From NCBI GenBank assembly GCA_045531335.1, contig JAZSDU010000034.1, positions 1 to 64,000 on the forward strand: DNA of 64,000 nucleotides, given 5' to 3'. The notes under the pieces were generated by a model. The model saw nothing but the letters and a program-made list of their open reading frames with translations. It was not told where the DNA came from and did not search any database. The number at the start of each line of letters is the position of its first letter. Position 1 is the stretch's first letter. This stretch comes from CAG-452 sp045531335 (GTDB lineage Bacteria; Bacillota; Clostridia; TANB77; CAG-508). The position numbers were made by a program, and so were the translations under genes. Positions 55,056 through 63,748 of this stretch are shown piece after piece.

Positions 55056-55808
55056 ATGCCTCGTATAGCGCGAGAATATTTAGATACATCTTTTTTTCAT
55101 GTAATAGTACAAGGAATAAAAAAAGAGTATATTTTTAAGAAAGACAATTATAAAGAAAGATATCTCTATTTAATTAATAAATATAGGGAGAAATATGATG
55201 TAGAAATTATTGCATATTGTATAATGGATAATCATGTACATTTGTTAATATATAGCGATGAGACTGAAAAATTATCTAATTTCATGCATAGAATAAATAC
55301 AATATATGCACAACATTATAATAAACAAGAAAAAAGAGTAGGATATGTTTATAGAAATAGATATGTTAGTGAAGCAATAACTAATGAATATTATTTGATT
55401 AGATGTATAGATTATATACATAAGAATCCTGTGAAAGCAAAAAAAGTGGAAAAATGTGAAGATTATAAATATTCTAGTTATCATCAATATATAAAAAATA
55501 TGGGGATAGCTACAAATGAGAAACTTATAGAAGTTATTGGAAAATGTAATTATAAAGAGTTATTCAAAGAATTAAACAATGATGAATATTTTTATGATGT
55601 AGATGTAGATAAAAAAGAAATTTTGGAAAACGTTTTATATAAATTTTCTAAAGAAAAGAAAAAGACATTAGAAGAAATTATAAAAGAAGAAGATTTACTC
55701 AAAGAACTAATAAAATTATTAAAAGAGAAACATAAGATTACATATGTTGAGATTATGGATAGATTTCAGATTTCGAAAAGTGAAATGAATAATTTGAAAA
55801 AAATTTGA
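55056..55808 (+). CDS. REP-associated tyrosine transposase (RAYT, Y1 transposase)
   Basis: A 250-residue single-strand transposase relative. 'PRIAREYLDTSFFHVIVQGIKKEYIF' start, the HUH metal motif 'DNHVHLLIYS' (His 60 and 62), and 'YLIRCIDYIHKNPVKAKK' with the catalytic Tyr region (about 113-120). A C-terminal helical DNA-binding extension follows. RAYTs move or maintain REP palindromes. This one is flanked by inverted REP-like sequences and by a 53-bp direct repeat, so it is a whole element placed between the pilus locus and spoIVB. Confidence 0.93.
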   Translation: MPRIAREYLDTSFFHVIVQGIKKEYIFKKDNYKERYLYLINKYREKYDVEIIAYCIMDNHVHLLIYSDETEKLSNFMHRINTIYAQHYNKQEKRVGYVYRNRYVSEAITNEYYLIRCIDYIHKNPVKAKKVEKCEDYKYSSYHQYIKNMGIATNEKLIEVIGKCNYKELFKELNNDEYFYDVDVDKKEILENVLYKFSKEKKKTLEEIIKEEDLLKELIKLLKEKHKITYVEIMDRFQISKSEMNNLKKI

Positions 55809-55841
55809 ACCCCGTCCCTGAATTTTGAAGGGCGTCCCTAG
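55806..55841 (+). repeat. right REP-like sequence of the RAYT element
   Basis: gaaccccgtccctgaattttgaagggcgtccctagaat. Its 'ttttgaagggcgtccct' is the reverse complement of the left copies. It overlaps the transposase stop. Confidence 0.8.
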
Positions 55842-55860
55842 AATGATTTAAAATGAATTT

Positions 55861-55913
55861 AAATTAAAAAAATGGTTATCCTAAAATTAGGGTGACCATT
55901 TTTGATGAGAATT
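55861..55913 (+). repeat. right 53-bp direct repeat, covering the spoIVB start
   Basis: Same as 54746-54798 apart from one T/G change. It ends with the functional ATGAGAATT start of spoIVB. Confidence 0.88.
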
Positions 55914-57121
55914 ATAAGAAGAATTTTTTTAATTTTAATTTTATTAATAATATTAGCATATGTAACCAATATTACAGCTATACCTGATAGCATTGTTTTA
56001 TTTCAAGGAGAAAATCTTGAATTAGGAACTATTTTTGGAATTTATATAAATGAGGCAGGTAATAATCAAGAAACAGTCCAAGCATCTAGTACAATAGAAA
56101 ATAGTAACAAGGTAGAGAAGAAGAAAATGACTATAAGTTTATTTAATTTAATAGATATAAAGGATATTGAAGTTAATACTATTGCAAACACAACAGTTAT
56201 TCCTCTAGGGAATTCCGTAGGCTTAAAGCTATATACAAATGGAGTACTTGTTGTTGGAATGACAGAAATTGAAGGAGAAAAACCATATGAAAATTCAGGA
56301 ATAGAAGAAGGAGATATGATTGTAGAAATTAATGAAGAAGAGATAACATGTACATCTGAATTAGTAAATAGTGTTAATAATTCAAATGGAGAAACGCTAA
56401 ATGTAAAATATTTAAGAGATGGTGAAGAATATGTGGCAACAATGGCTCCAATAAAAACAAAGGATAATGAATATAAATTAGGATTATGGGTAAGAGATGG
56501 AGCGGCAGGTATAGGAACTATTAGCTATTATGAGCCTCAAAGTGGAAATTATGCTGCACTTGGACATGGCATAATAGATATTGATACACAAGAATTAATA
56601 AATATTTCTAGTGGAGAATTAGTAACTTCAAAAATATCATCAATTGTAAAAGGAGAGGAAGGGATTCCTGGAGAAATAAAGGGAAGTATTGTTAATCGGA
56701 AAGACAATTGGAAGTGTTAGCAAAAATACTGATTTTGGAATTTATGGTAATGTAAGTGATATATCAAAATTGAATTGCGATATTAATAATCAAATAGAAG
56801 TAGCAAACAGAGATGAGATTCAAACAGGAAATGCAAAAATTTTATTAAATTTAGAAAATGGAATAAGAGAGGAATATGATATACAAATTACAAAAATTTA
56901 TAGAAATAATAATAGTAATAATAAAAGTATGCTAATAAAAGTAACAGATGAAAGACTATTAGAATTAACAGGAGGAATAGTACAGCGGAATGAGTGGAGC
57001 ACCAATTGTACAGAACAATAAATTTATAGGGGCAGTAACACATGTATTAGTAAATGACCCAACCACCGGCTATGCAGTATTTGGAGATTTAATGATAAAA
57101 CAATCAAGAGAAATTAACTAA
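55905..57121 (+). CDS. spoIVB: SpoIVB S55 peptidase, two +1 frameshifts at CGG
   Basis: Forespore protease that signals for pro-sigma-K activation by cleaving SpoIVFA; BofA, its pathway partner, is also here. About 404 residues after recoding: signal anchor (about 5-22), PDZ domain ('PYENSGIEEGDMIVEINEEEITC', about 120-180) and S55 domain with 'AALGHGIID' (catalytic His). The zero frame ends at 56720. CGG at 56697 skipped gives SIVN-GKTIGSVSKNTDFGIYG. A second CGG at 56986 skipped gives GGIVQ-GMSGAPIVQNNKFIGAVTHV, the catalytic-serine motif, ending 57121. Two shifts are needed for an active enzyme. Confidence 0.9.
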
Positions 57122-57133
57122 AATTATATAAAG

Positions 57134-57167
57134 TGAGACAAAAGGGGGACAGCCCCCTTTTGTCTCA
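57134..57167. repeat. ggggacag-type palindrome
   Basis: tgagacaaaagggggacagcccccttttgtctca, between convergent spoIVB and yhhN; probable two-way terminator. Confidence 0.85.
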
Positions 57168-57173
57168 AATGAA

Positions 57174-57196
57174 AATGCGAGCATTAAGCTCGCATT
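57174..57196 (-). terminator. hairpin after yhhN
   Basis: aatgcgagc-attaa-gctcgcatt, followed on the minus strand by a short T-run. Confidence 0.6.
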
Positions 57197-57215
57197 AAAT
57201 AGGCAAAAAATTCGG

Positions 57216-57845
57216 TTATCGACATGCAAGTATAATAAATTGACCAAGTGGATAGAAGATCCACACCAGTTTACGCAATGTAGGACTCTTAATTTTAAAA
57301 ACAGTTTCTGCACCGATTATAAAATCGGAAATTAAGAATGACAATGCACCCACTACAGACAATGATTTGGCAACATAAGAATATGATGCAATTGTTATAA
57401 AGTTCAATCCTATAATTAAAATATAAACTCCGAATACAATTAGCATTATTGCAGGCAAACGTTCTTTAGATTTGGTAACACAAATTACCGCAAGTATAAA
57501 CATTAACGCAATAAATACAATTCCTGCAATTGCCCCAGGATTAAAGAACCCTGAATTGCCGAGCAAAGTATAATATGCTTTTGCATACACAATATGAGCT
57601 ATCATAAAGAACCCAGCACCTACATACATAAGCTTTTTGGGCCTTTTCTCAAGTGGCATGCCATTGAGAGAAATGTCTCCTATAAAGGAGAACAACATTG
57701 CTATACAGCAAATTTTGGTGTCGATTCCAGGACGAACCCAATATAAGATAATAGCCAAGCCAAGCAAGCTTGCACTTATCATAAGTTTCGTCTGATTGGA
57801 GATTAGTGGGATATACCCCATGAGTTTATTAAACCGTTTTTTCAT
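57216..57845 (-). CDS. YhhN/TMEM86-family membrane protein, foreign-looking
   Basis: A 209-residue protein with about seven or eight hydrophobic segments. It resembles the YhhN family, whose animal members hydrolyse lysoplasmalogen. Motif-like 'FSFIGDISL' and a C-terminal 'SDFIIGAETV' are typical. Codon use (ctc, ggg, ccc, gcc) is unlike its neighbours, suggesting transfer. Codon 4 (57834-57836) is CGG and must be a normal codon here, because a +1 shift soon stops; ATG at codon 10 has no RBS. Strong own promoter upstream. Confidence 0.82.
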   Translation of the reverse strand: MKKRFNKLMGYIPLISNQTKLMISASLLGLAIILYWVRPGIDTKICCIAMLFSFIGDISLNGMPLEKRPKKLMYVGAGFFMIAHIVYAKAYYTLLGNSGFFNPGAIAGIVFIALMFILAVICVTKSKERLPAIMLIVFGVYILIIGLNFITIASYSYVAKSLSVVGALSFLISDFIIGAETVFKIKSPTLRKLVWIFYPLGQFIILACR

Positions 57846-57905
57846 TTAACCATTCCTTTCTAAAATTATTTTTTTAAAGGTAAATAAAAAAATTGCCATA
57901 CTTTA

Positions 57906-57934
57906 ATTATACAACACAAGGAAAATTATGTCAA
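57906..57934 (-). promoter_or_regulatory. consensus promoter of yhhN
   Basis: On the minus strand TTGACA (57934-57929), 17 bases, TATAAT (57911-57906): a perfect sigma-A promoter about 60 bases before ATG. Confidence 0.85.
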
Positions 57935-58044
57935 CGAAAGAGAAGAGAACGAATCGGAGAATGAGGAAAACTTTGTCACAAATAGAAAATAAATGTCATA
58001 ATATATAGTATATCCTAATATGAATCAGGAGGTGCTTTTGTATT

Positions 58045-58293
58045 ATGGAACCACAAGTAGATATATGCTTCAAAAGAGAAAAAAATAAAAAAAGAAGATG
58101 TTGTATAGACTTAGTAATATTTGTTATATCTATATTATTAGCATTCGGAATTGGATTAATAATAGGTGCATTAACTGGACTTGTAACATTTTTAGGAATA
58201 GGTGCAATAGTTTTATTCTTAGTAACACTTTTAATACTATTGATAATAAGAATAATAATGTTAATATGCTGCAAAAAGAAAGAATGCTGTTAG
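58045..58293 (+). CDS. 82-aa Cys-rich membrane protein
   Basis: Not recognised. Two hydrophobic stretches (about 22-48 and 50-75) flanked by basic/Cys clusters 'KKRRCCIDL' and 'LICCKKKECC'. RBS 'aggaggtg'. Its own terminator follows. Cysteine pairs at both membrane edges are unusual and could bind metal or carry lipid; that is inference. Confidence 0.6.
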   Translation: MEPQVDICFKREKNKKRRCCIDLVIFVISILLAFGIGLIIGALTGLVTFLGIGAIVLFLVTLLILLIIRIIMLICCKKKECC

Positions 58294-58298
58294 TAAAG

Positions 58299-58332
58299 AA
58301 TCCCTTATGATTTTATCGTAAGGGATTTTTTT
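58299..58332 (+). terminator. rho-independent terminator
   Basis: aatccctta-tgattttatcg-taagggattttttt. Confidence 0.85.
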
Positions 58333-58425
58333 CATTTTGTTAATTTAGGTAACAAAAAATAAAAAATGAATATACTAATAGAGAGAAAAATTGTAATTTA
58401 CAATATTAAATTAATTGCAAACGTT

Positions 58426-58496
58426 GTAGGGGTCGGGTTCCACCCCGACCATTTAGAATGTTAATTTGGCGGGAGAGGGTGGAACCTCGCCCCTAC
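58426..58496. repeat. inverted REP pair, composite A variant
   Basis: gtaggggtcgggttccaccccgacc facing gcgggagagggtggaacctcgcccctac. Same order as 37598-37671, with a diverged spacer. Confidence 0.85.
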
Positions 58497-58554
58497 AGAT
58501 TTAAAAATATATTTATTTAATAGATTATAATTTATCTATTTTCTAGGAGGTTTT

Positions 58555-60398
58555 ATGAGCGGTTTTGTAGGATTTGCTAATCTTAATAAAGATGTATCAA
58601 GGGATATATATATTATAAAAGATATGAATTCGAAAATACAGAAGAAAGCTGCAGATGAGGAACATTATTATATAGATAAATATGTAAATTTGGGATATAG
58701 AGAAAATATAAATAACAAAAAAGAAAAACAAGCAATGAGTATAAGGTATAATGATGTAATTTATAGTATTGTATATAATGGACAAATATATAATAAAGAA
58801 GAAGTGAAAAAAGAGTTACAAGAATTGGGATATGAATTTGAACGGAGATTCAGATACAGAATTATTGTTAAATGGGTTTATTAATTTTGGAACTAATATA
58901 CCAAAGAAACTAAATGGTGTTTTTAGTTTTGCAATTTGGAATAATAAAGCAAATGAACTATTTTTAGTTAGAGATCATTTTGGAATAAAACCTTTATATT
59001 ATACAATAGTAGATAATACTATAATTTTTGCAACAGAATTAAAAGCAATACTTACTCATCCTAAAGTAGAAGTAGTTATTGATAAACAAGGAATTTGCGA
59101 ATTGTTTGGAATTCGGTCCTGCACATACTCCAGGAGTTGGAATATTTAAAGATATAAATGAGCTAAAACCTTCACGTTTTTTGCTATTTAATAAATCTGG
59201 AATTCATATAGAAGAATATTGGAAATTAGAGACAAAAGAACATACAGATAGTTTTGGTAAAACCTGTGAAACTATAAGATATTTATTAGAAGATTCAATT
59301 TCAAAACAGCTTGTAACAGATATGCCAATTTGTACAATGCTATCAGGAGGATTGGATTCTAGTATAATAACTGCATATGCAAGTAATTATTGCAAAAGTA
59401 AAAATCTGCCAAGGTTAAATACTTTTTCAGTTGACTATCTGGATAATGATAAGAACTTTGTAAAAAGTGAATTTCAACCAAATTCAGATAATTATTATAT
59501 AGATATAATGAAAAGAAAATTTAATACAAATCACCAGCAAATAGTAATAGATACGCCTGAACTTGCAGAATCGCTAGAAGAAGCTATGCTTGCAAGGGAT
59601 TATCCTGGAATGGCAGATGTGGATTCTTCACTACTATTATTTTGTAAGAATATAAGTAGAAAAGCAAAGGTTGCAATTTCTGGCGAATGTGCTGATGAAA
59701 TATTTGCTGGATATCCGTGGTTTTTTAGAGATGATGCTTTAAATAGTAATACATTTCCATGGTCTATTGCACTATGTGAAAGACAAAAGTTGTTAAGTCC
59801 AGAAATATCTAAACAAATTAATTTAAAAGAATATATAGATTATAGATATAATCAAAGTTTAGGTAATGTAGAAATTTTAGATAATGATTCAAAAGAAACT
59901 GCAGCAAAAAGAAAGATATCATATTTAACTATTAACTGGTTTATGCAGACACTTTTGGATAGGGCAGATAGAATGTCTAAACAATATGAGTTAGATTTAA
60001 GAGTTCCATTTTGCGATTATAGAATAGTGCAGTACTTATGGAATGTACCTTGGGAAATAAAAGCATTAAATGGAAGAGAAAAGGGACTTTTGAGGTATAT
60101 TGTAAGAGATTTATTACCTGAAGAAATAGTAGATAGAAAGAAAAGTCCATATCCCAAAACACATAATCCTACTTATCTTTTAGCTGTGAAGAATAAATTG
60201 AAGAAAATAATGTATAACAAAAATTCACCTATAAACAATTTATTAAACAGGGAATACATTATGGATATAATAGAAACAGATGGAAAAGTATTTGCAAGAC
60301 CATGGTTTGGACAGTTAATGACAGGACCTCAACTTATGGCATATCTTTGCCAAGTAAATATGTGGCTTGAAAAATACAATCCTAGAATTGAAATTTAA
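58555..60398 (+). CDS. asnB: Asparagine synthase (AsnB type), two +1 frameshifts at CGG, Cys2 replaced
   Basis: About 613 residues after recoding, the usual AsnB length. N-terminal glutaminase-like domain, then the synthetase with PP-loop 'SGGLDSSIITAYAS' (about 262). The zero frame stops at 58884. CGG at 58843 skipped gives YEFE-GDSDTELLLNGF. A second CGG at 59114 skipped gives ELFGI-GPAHTPGVGIFKDI, and the frame runs to 60398. The first residues are MSGFVGF: the essential nucleophile Cys (normally MCG) is Ser, so glutamine use is doubtful and ammonia is the likelier donor. RBS 'aggagg'. Confidence 0.88.
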
Positions 60399-60432
60399 AT
60401 TGTGATTTGTTGAAGAAATCTATTTTAAATCT

Positions 60433-60506
60433 GTAGGGGCGAGGTTCCACCCTCGCCCGTGAAATGACATGCGTTTTTGCGGGTCGGGGTGGAACCCGAC
60501 CCCTAC
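60433..60506. repeat. inverted REP pair, composite A on the opposite strand
   Basis: gtaggggcgaggttccaccctcgcccgtg ... gcgggtcggggtggaacccgacccctac, the reverse complement of 37598-37671, spacer included with minor changes. Matching flanks (e.g. 'cattaacacaaacaacaat') extend the match beyond the pair. 60507-60636 holds nothing else obvious. Confidence 0.9.
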
Positions 60507-60636
60507 AAATAATAAATCAAATCATTAACACAAACAACAATTTATCTATTTCTTAAAATTTCCTTAATATATATATTGTAAAATTCACCTATTTAATATA
60601 GAATTAAATGAGAAAAATATGAAGAGAGGTAAGGCT

Positions 60637-61491
60637 ATGGCTGAGATTTTAGATGGTAAAGCAGTTGCAAACAAAATAAAAGAAAGTTTAAGAAAAGAAG
60701 TAGAAGAATTAAAACAAAATGGAATATTTCCAAAACTTGCAGTAATTATGGTTGGAAATGATCCAGGTTCTAAAATATATGTAAGAAATAAAAGTATAGC
60801 ATGTGAAGAGATTGGAATAGAATATGAGGAATACTTGTTAGATGAAAATACTACAATGGAACAGTTACTTGAATTAATTAATAAATTAAATCAAGATGAT
60901 AGCATTAATGGTATACTTCTTCAAAGTCCAATACCAAAAGGGTTAGATATAAATGAGGCTTTTAAAACAATAGTTCCAGAAAAAGATGTTGATGGCTTTA
61001 ATCCTTGCAATGTAGGAAAATTATGTTTAGGTCAAGATTCATTTGTATCATGTACACCATATGGAATAATTAAATTATTAGAAGAATATGGTATTGAAAT
61101 TGAAGGAAAAGATGCAGTTGTTGTAGGAAGAAGTAATATTGTTGGGAAACCAATGATGCAATGTCTATTAAATAAAAATGCGACAGTAACGATATGTCAT
61201 TCAAAAACTATAAAGTTAGATAAAGTAACAAAAAAAGCAGATATATTAGTAGTTGCAATAGGAAAACCTAGGTTTATAACTAAAGATATGGTAAAAGAAG
61301 GAGCAATAGTTATAGATGTTGGAATTAATAGAGGAGAAGACGGAAAATTATGTGGAGATGTAGATTATGATGAGGTTTCAGAGGTAGCATCATACATTAC
61401 ACCTGTTCCAGGAGGAGTAGGACCAATGACAATAGCAATGCTTATGCATAATATTGTAAAAGCAGCAAAAATGAAAGAAAAGGAATACTAA
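60637..61491 (+). CDS. folD: Methylenetetrahydrofolate dehydrogenase/cyclohydrolase
   Basis: Bifunctional FolD of one-carbon metabolism. 284 residues from ATG 60637 (7 bases after GAGAGG); an in-frame ATG at 60619 would add six residues. 'VGNDPGSKIYVRNKSIACEEIGI', 'GILLQSPIPKGLD' (catalytic Lys region), 'PEKDVDGFNPCNVGKL' and 'VVGRSNIVGKPM' (NADP loop), 'PVPGGVGPMTIAMLM'. All family motifs are present. Confidence 0.96.
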   Translation: MAEILDGKAVANKIKESLRKEVEELKQNGIFPKLAVIMVGNDPGSKIYVRNKSIACEEIGIEYEEYLLDENTTMEQLLELINKLNQDDSINGILLQSPIPKGLDINEAFKTIVPEKDVDGFNPCNVGKLCLGQDSFVSCTPYGIIKLLEEYGIEIEGKDAVVVGRSNIVGKPMMQCLLNKNATVTICHSKTIKLDKVTKKADILVVAIGKPRFITKDMVKEGAIVIDVGINRGEDGKLCGDVDYDEVSEVASYITPVPGGVGPMTIAMLMHNIVKAAKMKEKEY

Positions 61492-61492
61492 A

Positions 61493-62677
61493 GTGAAAAA
61501 GTTTTTATTTACAAACATGTTAAAAAGTGTTACACAAATGTTTAACACAACTTTTTTAGGAATATATTTCTTGAAAATATCAGGAGGAAATATATCAGAG
61601 GTAGCATTATTTTATATAATATGGTATTTATTTCATCCTATATTCATGTATATGATTTCTAAAAAACTTAATAAGGATAATATTATATCAATGTATAGAA
61701 CTGGAATATTGCTAGATTTGATATGTTTTATGATTCTATTTTTAGCAAAAGGAAGTATTGTTAAATTTATTTATCCGTTTGCAATATTAATGGCGTTTAG
61801 AGAAGCTGTATATTGGATACCTCAAATGATGTTAGTATATAATGTTAATCAAGAAAATACATATAAAAAATATTTTTCATATACACATATAATTGAAAAA
61901 GTATGGATTATTATAAGTACATTAGCAACAGGATATCTGATAACTGAAAACTCTTATGACTTTGTGTTTATGATAATTATTGCATTAGGAGCAATTGTAT
62001 ATATAACAACATTTTCGTTAGATAAAGTTACGTACGAGCAAAAAAGTATTGAAACAAAAAAGATGAAGGAAATATTGAAAAACAAAGATGCCAAGAGAAC
62101 ATACGAAATATTTCTTTTTTATGGTATGAATTCGGGTGGAGTTTTATTAGTACTTATACAATTGATTATTTTTATGCAGTTTAATTCAGAGTTTAGTATA
62201 GGTTATTTAAATGCAATATTTGCAGTAATTGCTACCATAACAACAATATTAGTAAATAAACATATTAAAGTAAAATATTATCAAAAAGCTTTTATTATAG
62301 CAGGTTTGCTAATAGTTTCTTCTATTATACCTATGATAATAAATACTAATTTTACTTTTTTTGTAATTTATAATATTGCGTTAAATATTGGTGGACAAGT
62401 ATTGTCAATATTATTAGCTACTAATAGATTTCAGGTAAATGAGAATGAGCAATTTAAAGATTATAGATTAGAAAATATAATGCTAGGTGAAATATATTTA
62501 GCGATAGGAAGAGTAACAGGATTTATACTTTTATTTATAGTGGGAAATATTGCATTTAACATATTATCTGTAAAAATACTTATAATGATATCATCTCTAT
62601 TAATAATAGTAGAAATGATTATATATAACAAATTAGAAAGGTATAAAAATGTGAAACTAACTATTGAAAACATGTAG
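61493..62677 (+). CDS. MFS-like transporter
   Basis: 394 residues from GTG 61493, right after the folD stop. About 11-12 hydrophobic segments in two halves with a charged loop at about 170-200. The overall layout is that of the major facilitator superfamily (YfkF/YkuC-like), with no motif to name a substrate. The last codon and TAG stop ('catgtag') coincide with a REP-like repeat at 62674. Confidence 0.65.
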   Translation: MKKFLFTNMLKSVTQMFNTTFLGIYFLKISGGNISEVALFYIIWYLFHPIFMYMISKKLNKDNIISMYRTGILLDLICFMILFLAKGSIVKFIYPFAILMAFREAVYWIPQMMLVYNVNQENTYKKYFSYTHIIEKVWIIISTLATGYLITENSYDFVFMIIIALGAIVYITTFSLDKVTYEQKSIETKKMKEILKNKDAKRTYEIFLFYGMNSGGVLLVLIQLIIFMQFNSEFSIGYLNAIFAVIATITTILVNKHIKVKYYQKAFIIAGLLIVSSIIPMIINTNFTFFVIYNIALNIGGQVLSILLATNRFQVNENEQFKDYRLENIMLGEIYLAIGRVTGFILLFIVGNIAFNILSVKILIMISSLLIIVEMIIYNKLERYKNVKLTIENM

Positions 62678-62742
62678 TGGCGACCCTGTGTCTGCCCAAC
62701 AAAAAAACAATATTGTAGGGGCGAGGTTCCACCCTCGCCCGT
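62674..62742 (+). repeat. two REP-like palindromes
   Basis: 62674-62698 (gtagtggcgaccctgtgtctgccca, degenerate; supplies the MFS gene's stop codon) and 62714-62742 (gtaggggcgaggttccaccctcgcccgtt). Confidence 0.8.
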
Positions 62743-62820
62743 TAATAAAAAATTAATAATGAAGAATACAAAACGCTTTGCGTTTTGATGGGGGCAAAAA
62801 TCTATTAATGGAGGATATTT

Positions 62821-63687
62821 ATGAAAGATATTGAGTATTGGATTTGGCTCTCAAGGATAGAAGGATTAAATCCTAAGTTTTTAAATGATTTATTAGAAAA
62901 ATATAATAATCCTAAAAAAATATGGGATAAAACAAAAGAAGAATTAATAGAAGACGGAATAAAAGAAAAATATGCGTGTGAGATAACAAGTAATAGATAT
63001 AGAGAAAAAATAGATAAATATCTAAAATATATGAATGAAAATAATATAGAAATAATTACTATAAATGATAAACAATATCCAGACAAGTTAAAGGCTATTT
63101 ATGATCCACCCATTGTGCTATATGTAAAAGGGAATAAAAACATATTAAATGATAGATCTATTGCAATAATAGGTTGTAGAATGTGCACAAAATATGGAGA
63201 GAATACATCAAAAAAAATAGCATATAACTTGTCTATAAATAATATTAATATAATAAGTGGACTTGCAAAAGGGATTGATTCATTTGCTCACAAGGGAAGC
63301 TTAGCTGCACAAGGTAAAACAATAGCAGTTGTTGGATGTGGTTTGGATAGAGTGTATCCTAAAGAAAATAAAGAATTATTTGATGAGATTATAAAAAGGG
63401 GAGGAGCAATTATATCAGAATATGTAATTGGGACAAAACCTATTGCAAAAAATTTCCCCAAAAGAAATAGAATAATAAGTGGATTATCAGATGCAGTAAT
63501 TGTAGTAGAAGCAAGGGAAAAAAGTGGAACATTAATAACTGTAGATTTTGCATTAGAACAGGGAAAGGATATTTATGCAATTCCTGGAAATGTTGATAAT
63601 CCAAACAGCTACGGAACAAACGATTTAATAAAACAAGGAGCTAAAATTGTAACTAAACTACAAGACATTTTAGAAGATTTACAATAA
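62821..63687 (+). CDS. dprA: DNA-processing protein DprA
   Basis: Loads RecA on incoming single-stranded DNA in transformation. 288 residues. Rossmann-like core 'NDRSIAIIGCRMCTKYGENTSKKIAYNLS', 'IISGLAKGIDSFAHKGSLAAQGKTIAVVGCGLDRVYPKENKELFDEI', 'FPKRNRIISGLSDAVIVVEAREKSGTLITVDFALEQG' and 'NPNSYGTNDLIKQGA'. It is short and lacks the C-terminal winged-helix domain. RBS 'ggaggatatt'. Confidence 0.95.
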   Translation: MKDIEYWIWLSRIEGLNPKFLNDLLEKYNNPKKIWDKTKEELIEDGIKEKYACEITSNRYREKIDKYLKYMNENNIEIITINDKQYPDKLKAIYDPPIVLYVKGNKNILNDRSIAIIGCRMCTKYGENTSKKIAYNLSINNINIISGLAKGIDSFAHKGSLAAQGKTIAVVGCGLDRVYPKENKELFDEIIKRGGAIISEYVIGTKPIAKNFPKRNRIISGLSDAVIVVEAREKSGTLITVDFALEQGKDIYAIPGNVDNPNSYGTNDLIKQGAKIVTKLQDILEDLQ

Positions 63688-63748
63688 ATATTTGAAATTT
63701 AAAGCTATATATAATATAATAATATATATTTAATTAGGAGGTCATAAA

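Noticed and set aside
14194..60398. Reading all split genes as pseudogenes or sequencing errors
   Set aside because: Random decay or error would not insert only C, only before glycine codons, and leave all downstream sequence conserved and free of stops. Read-level confirmation is still needed.
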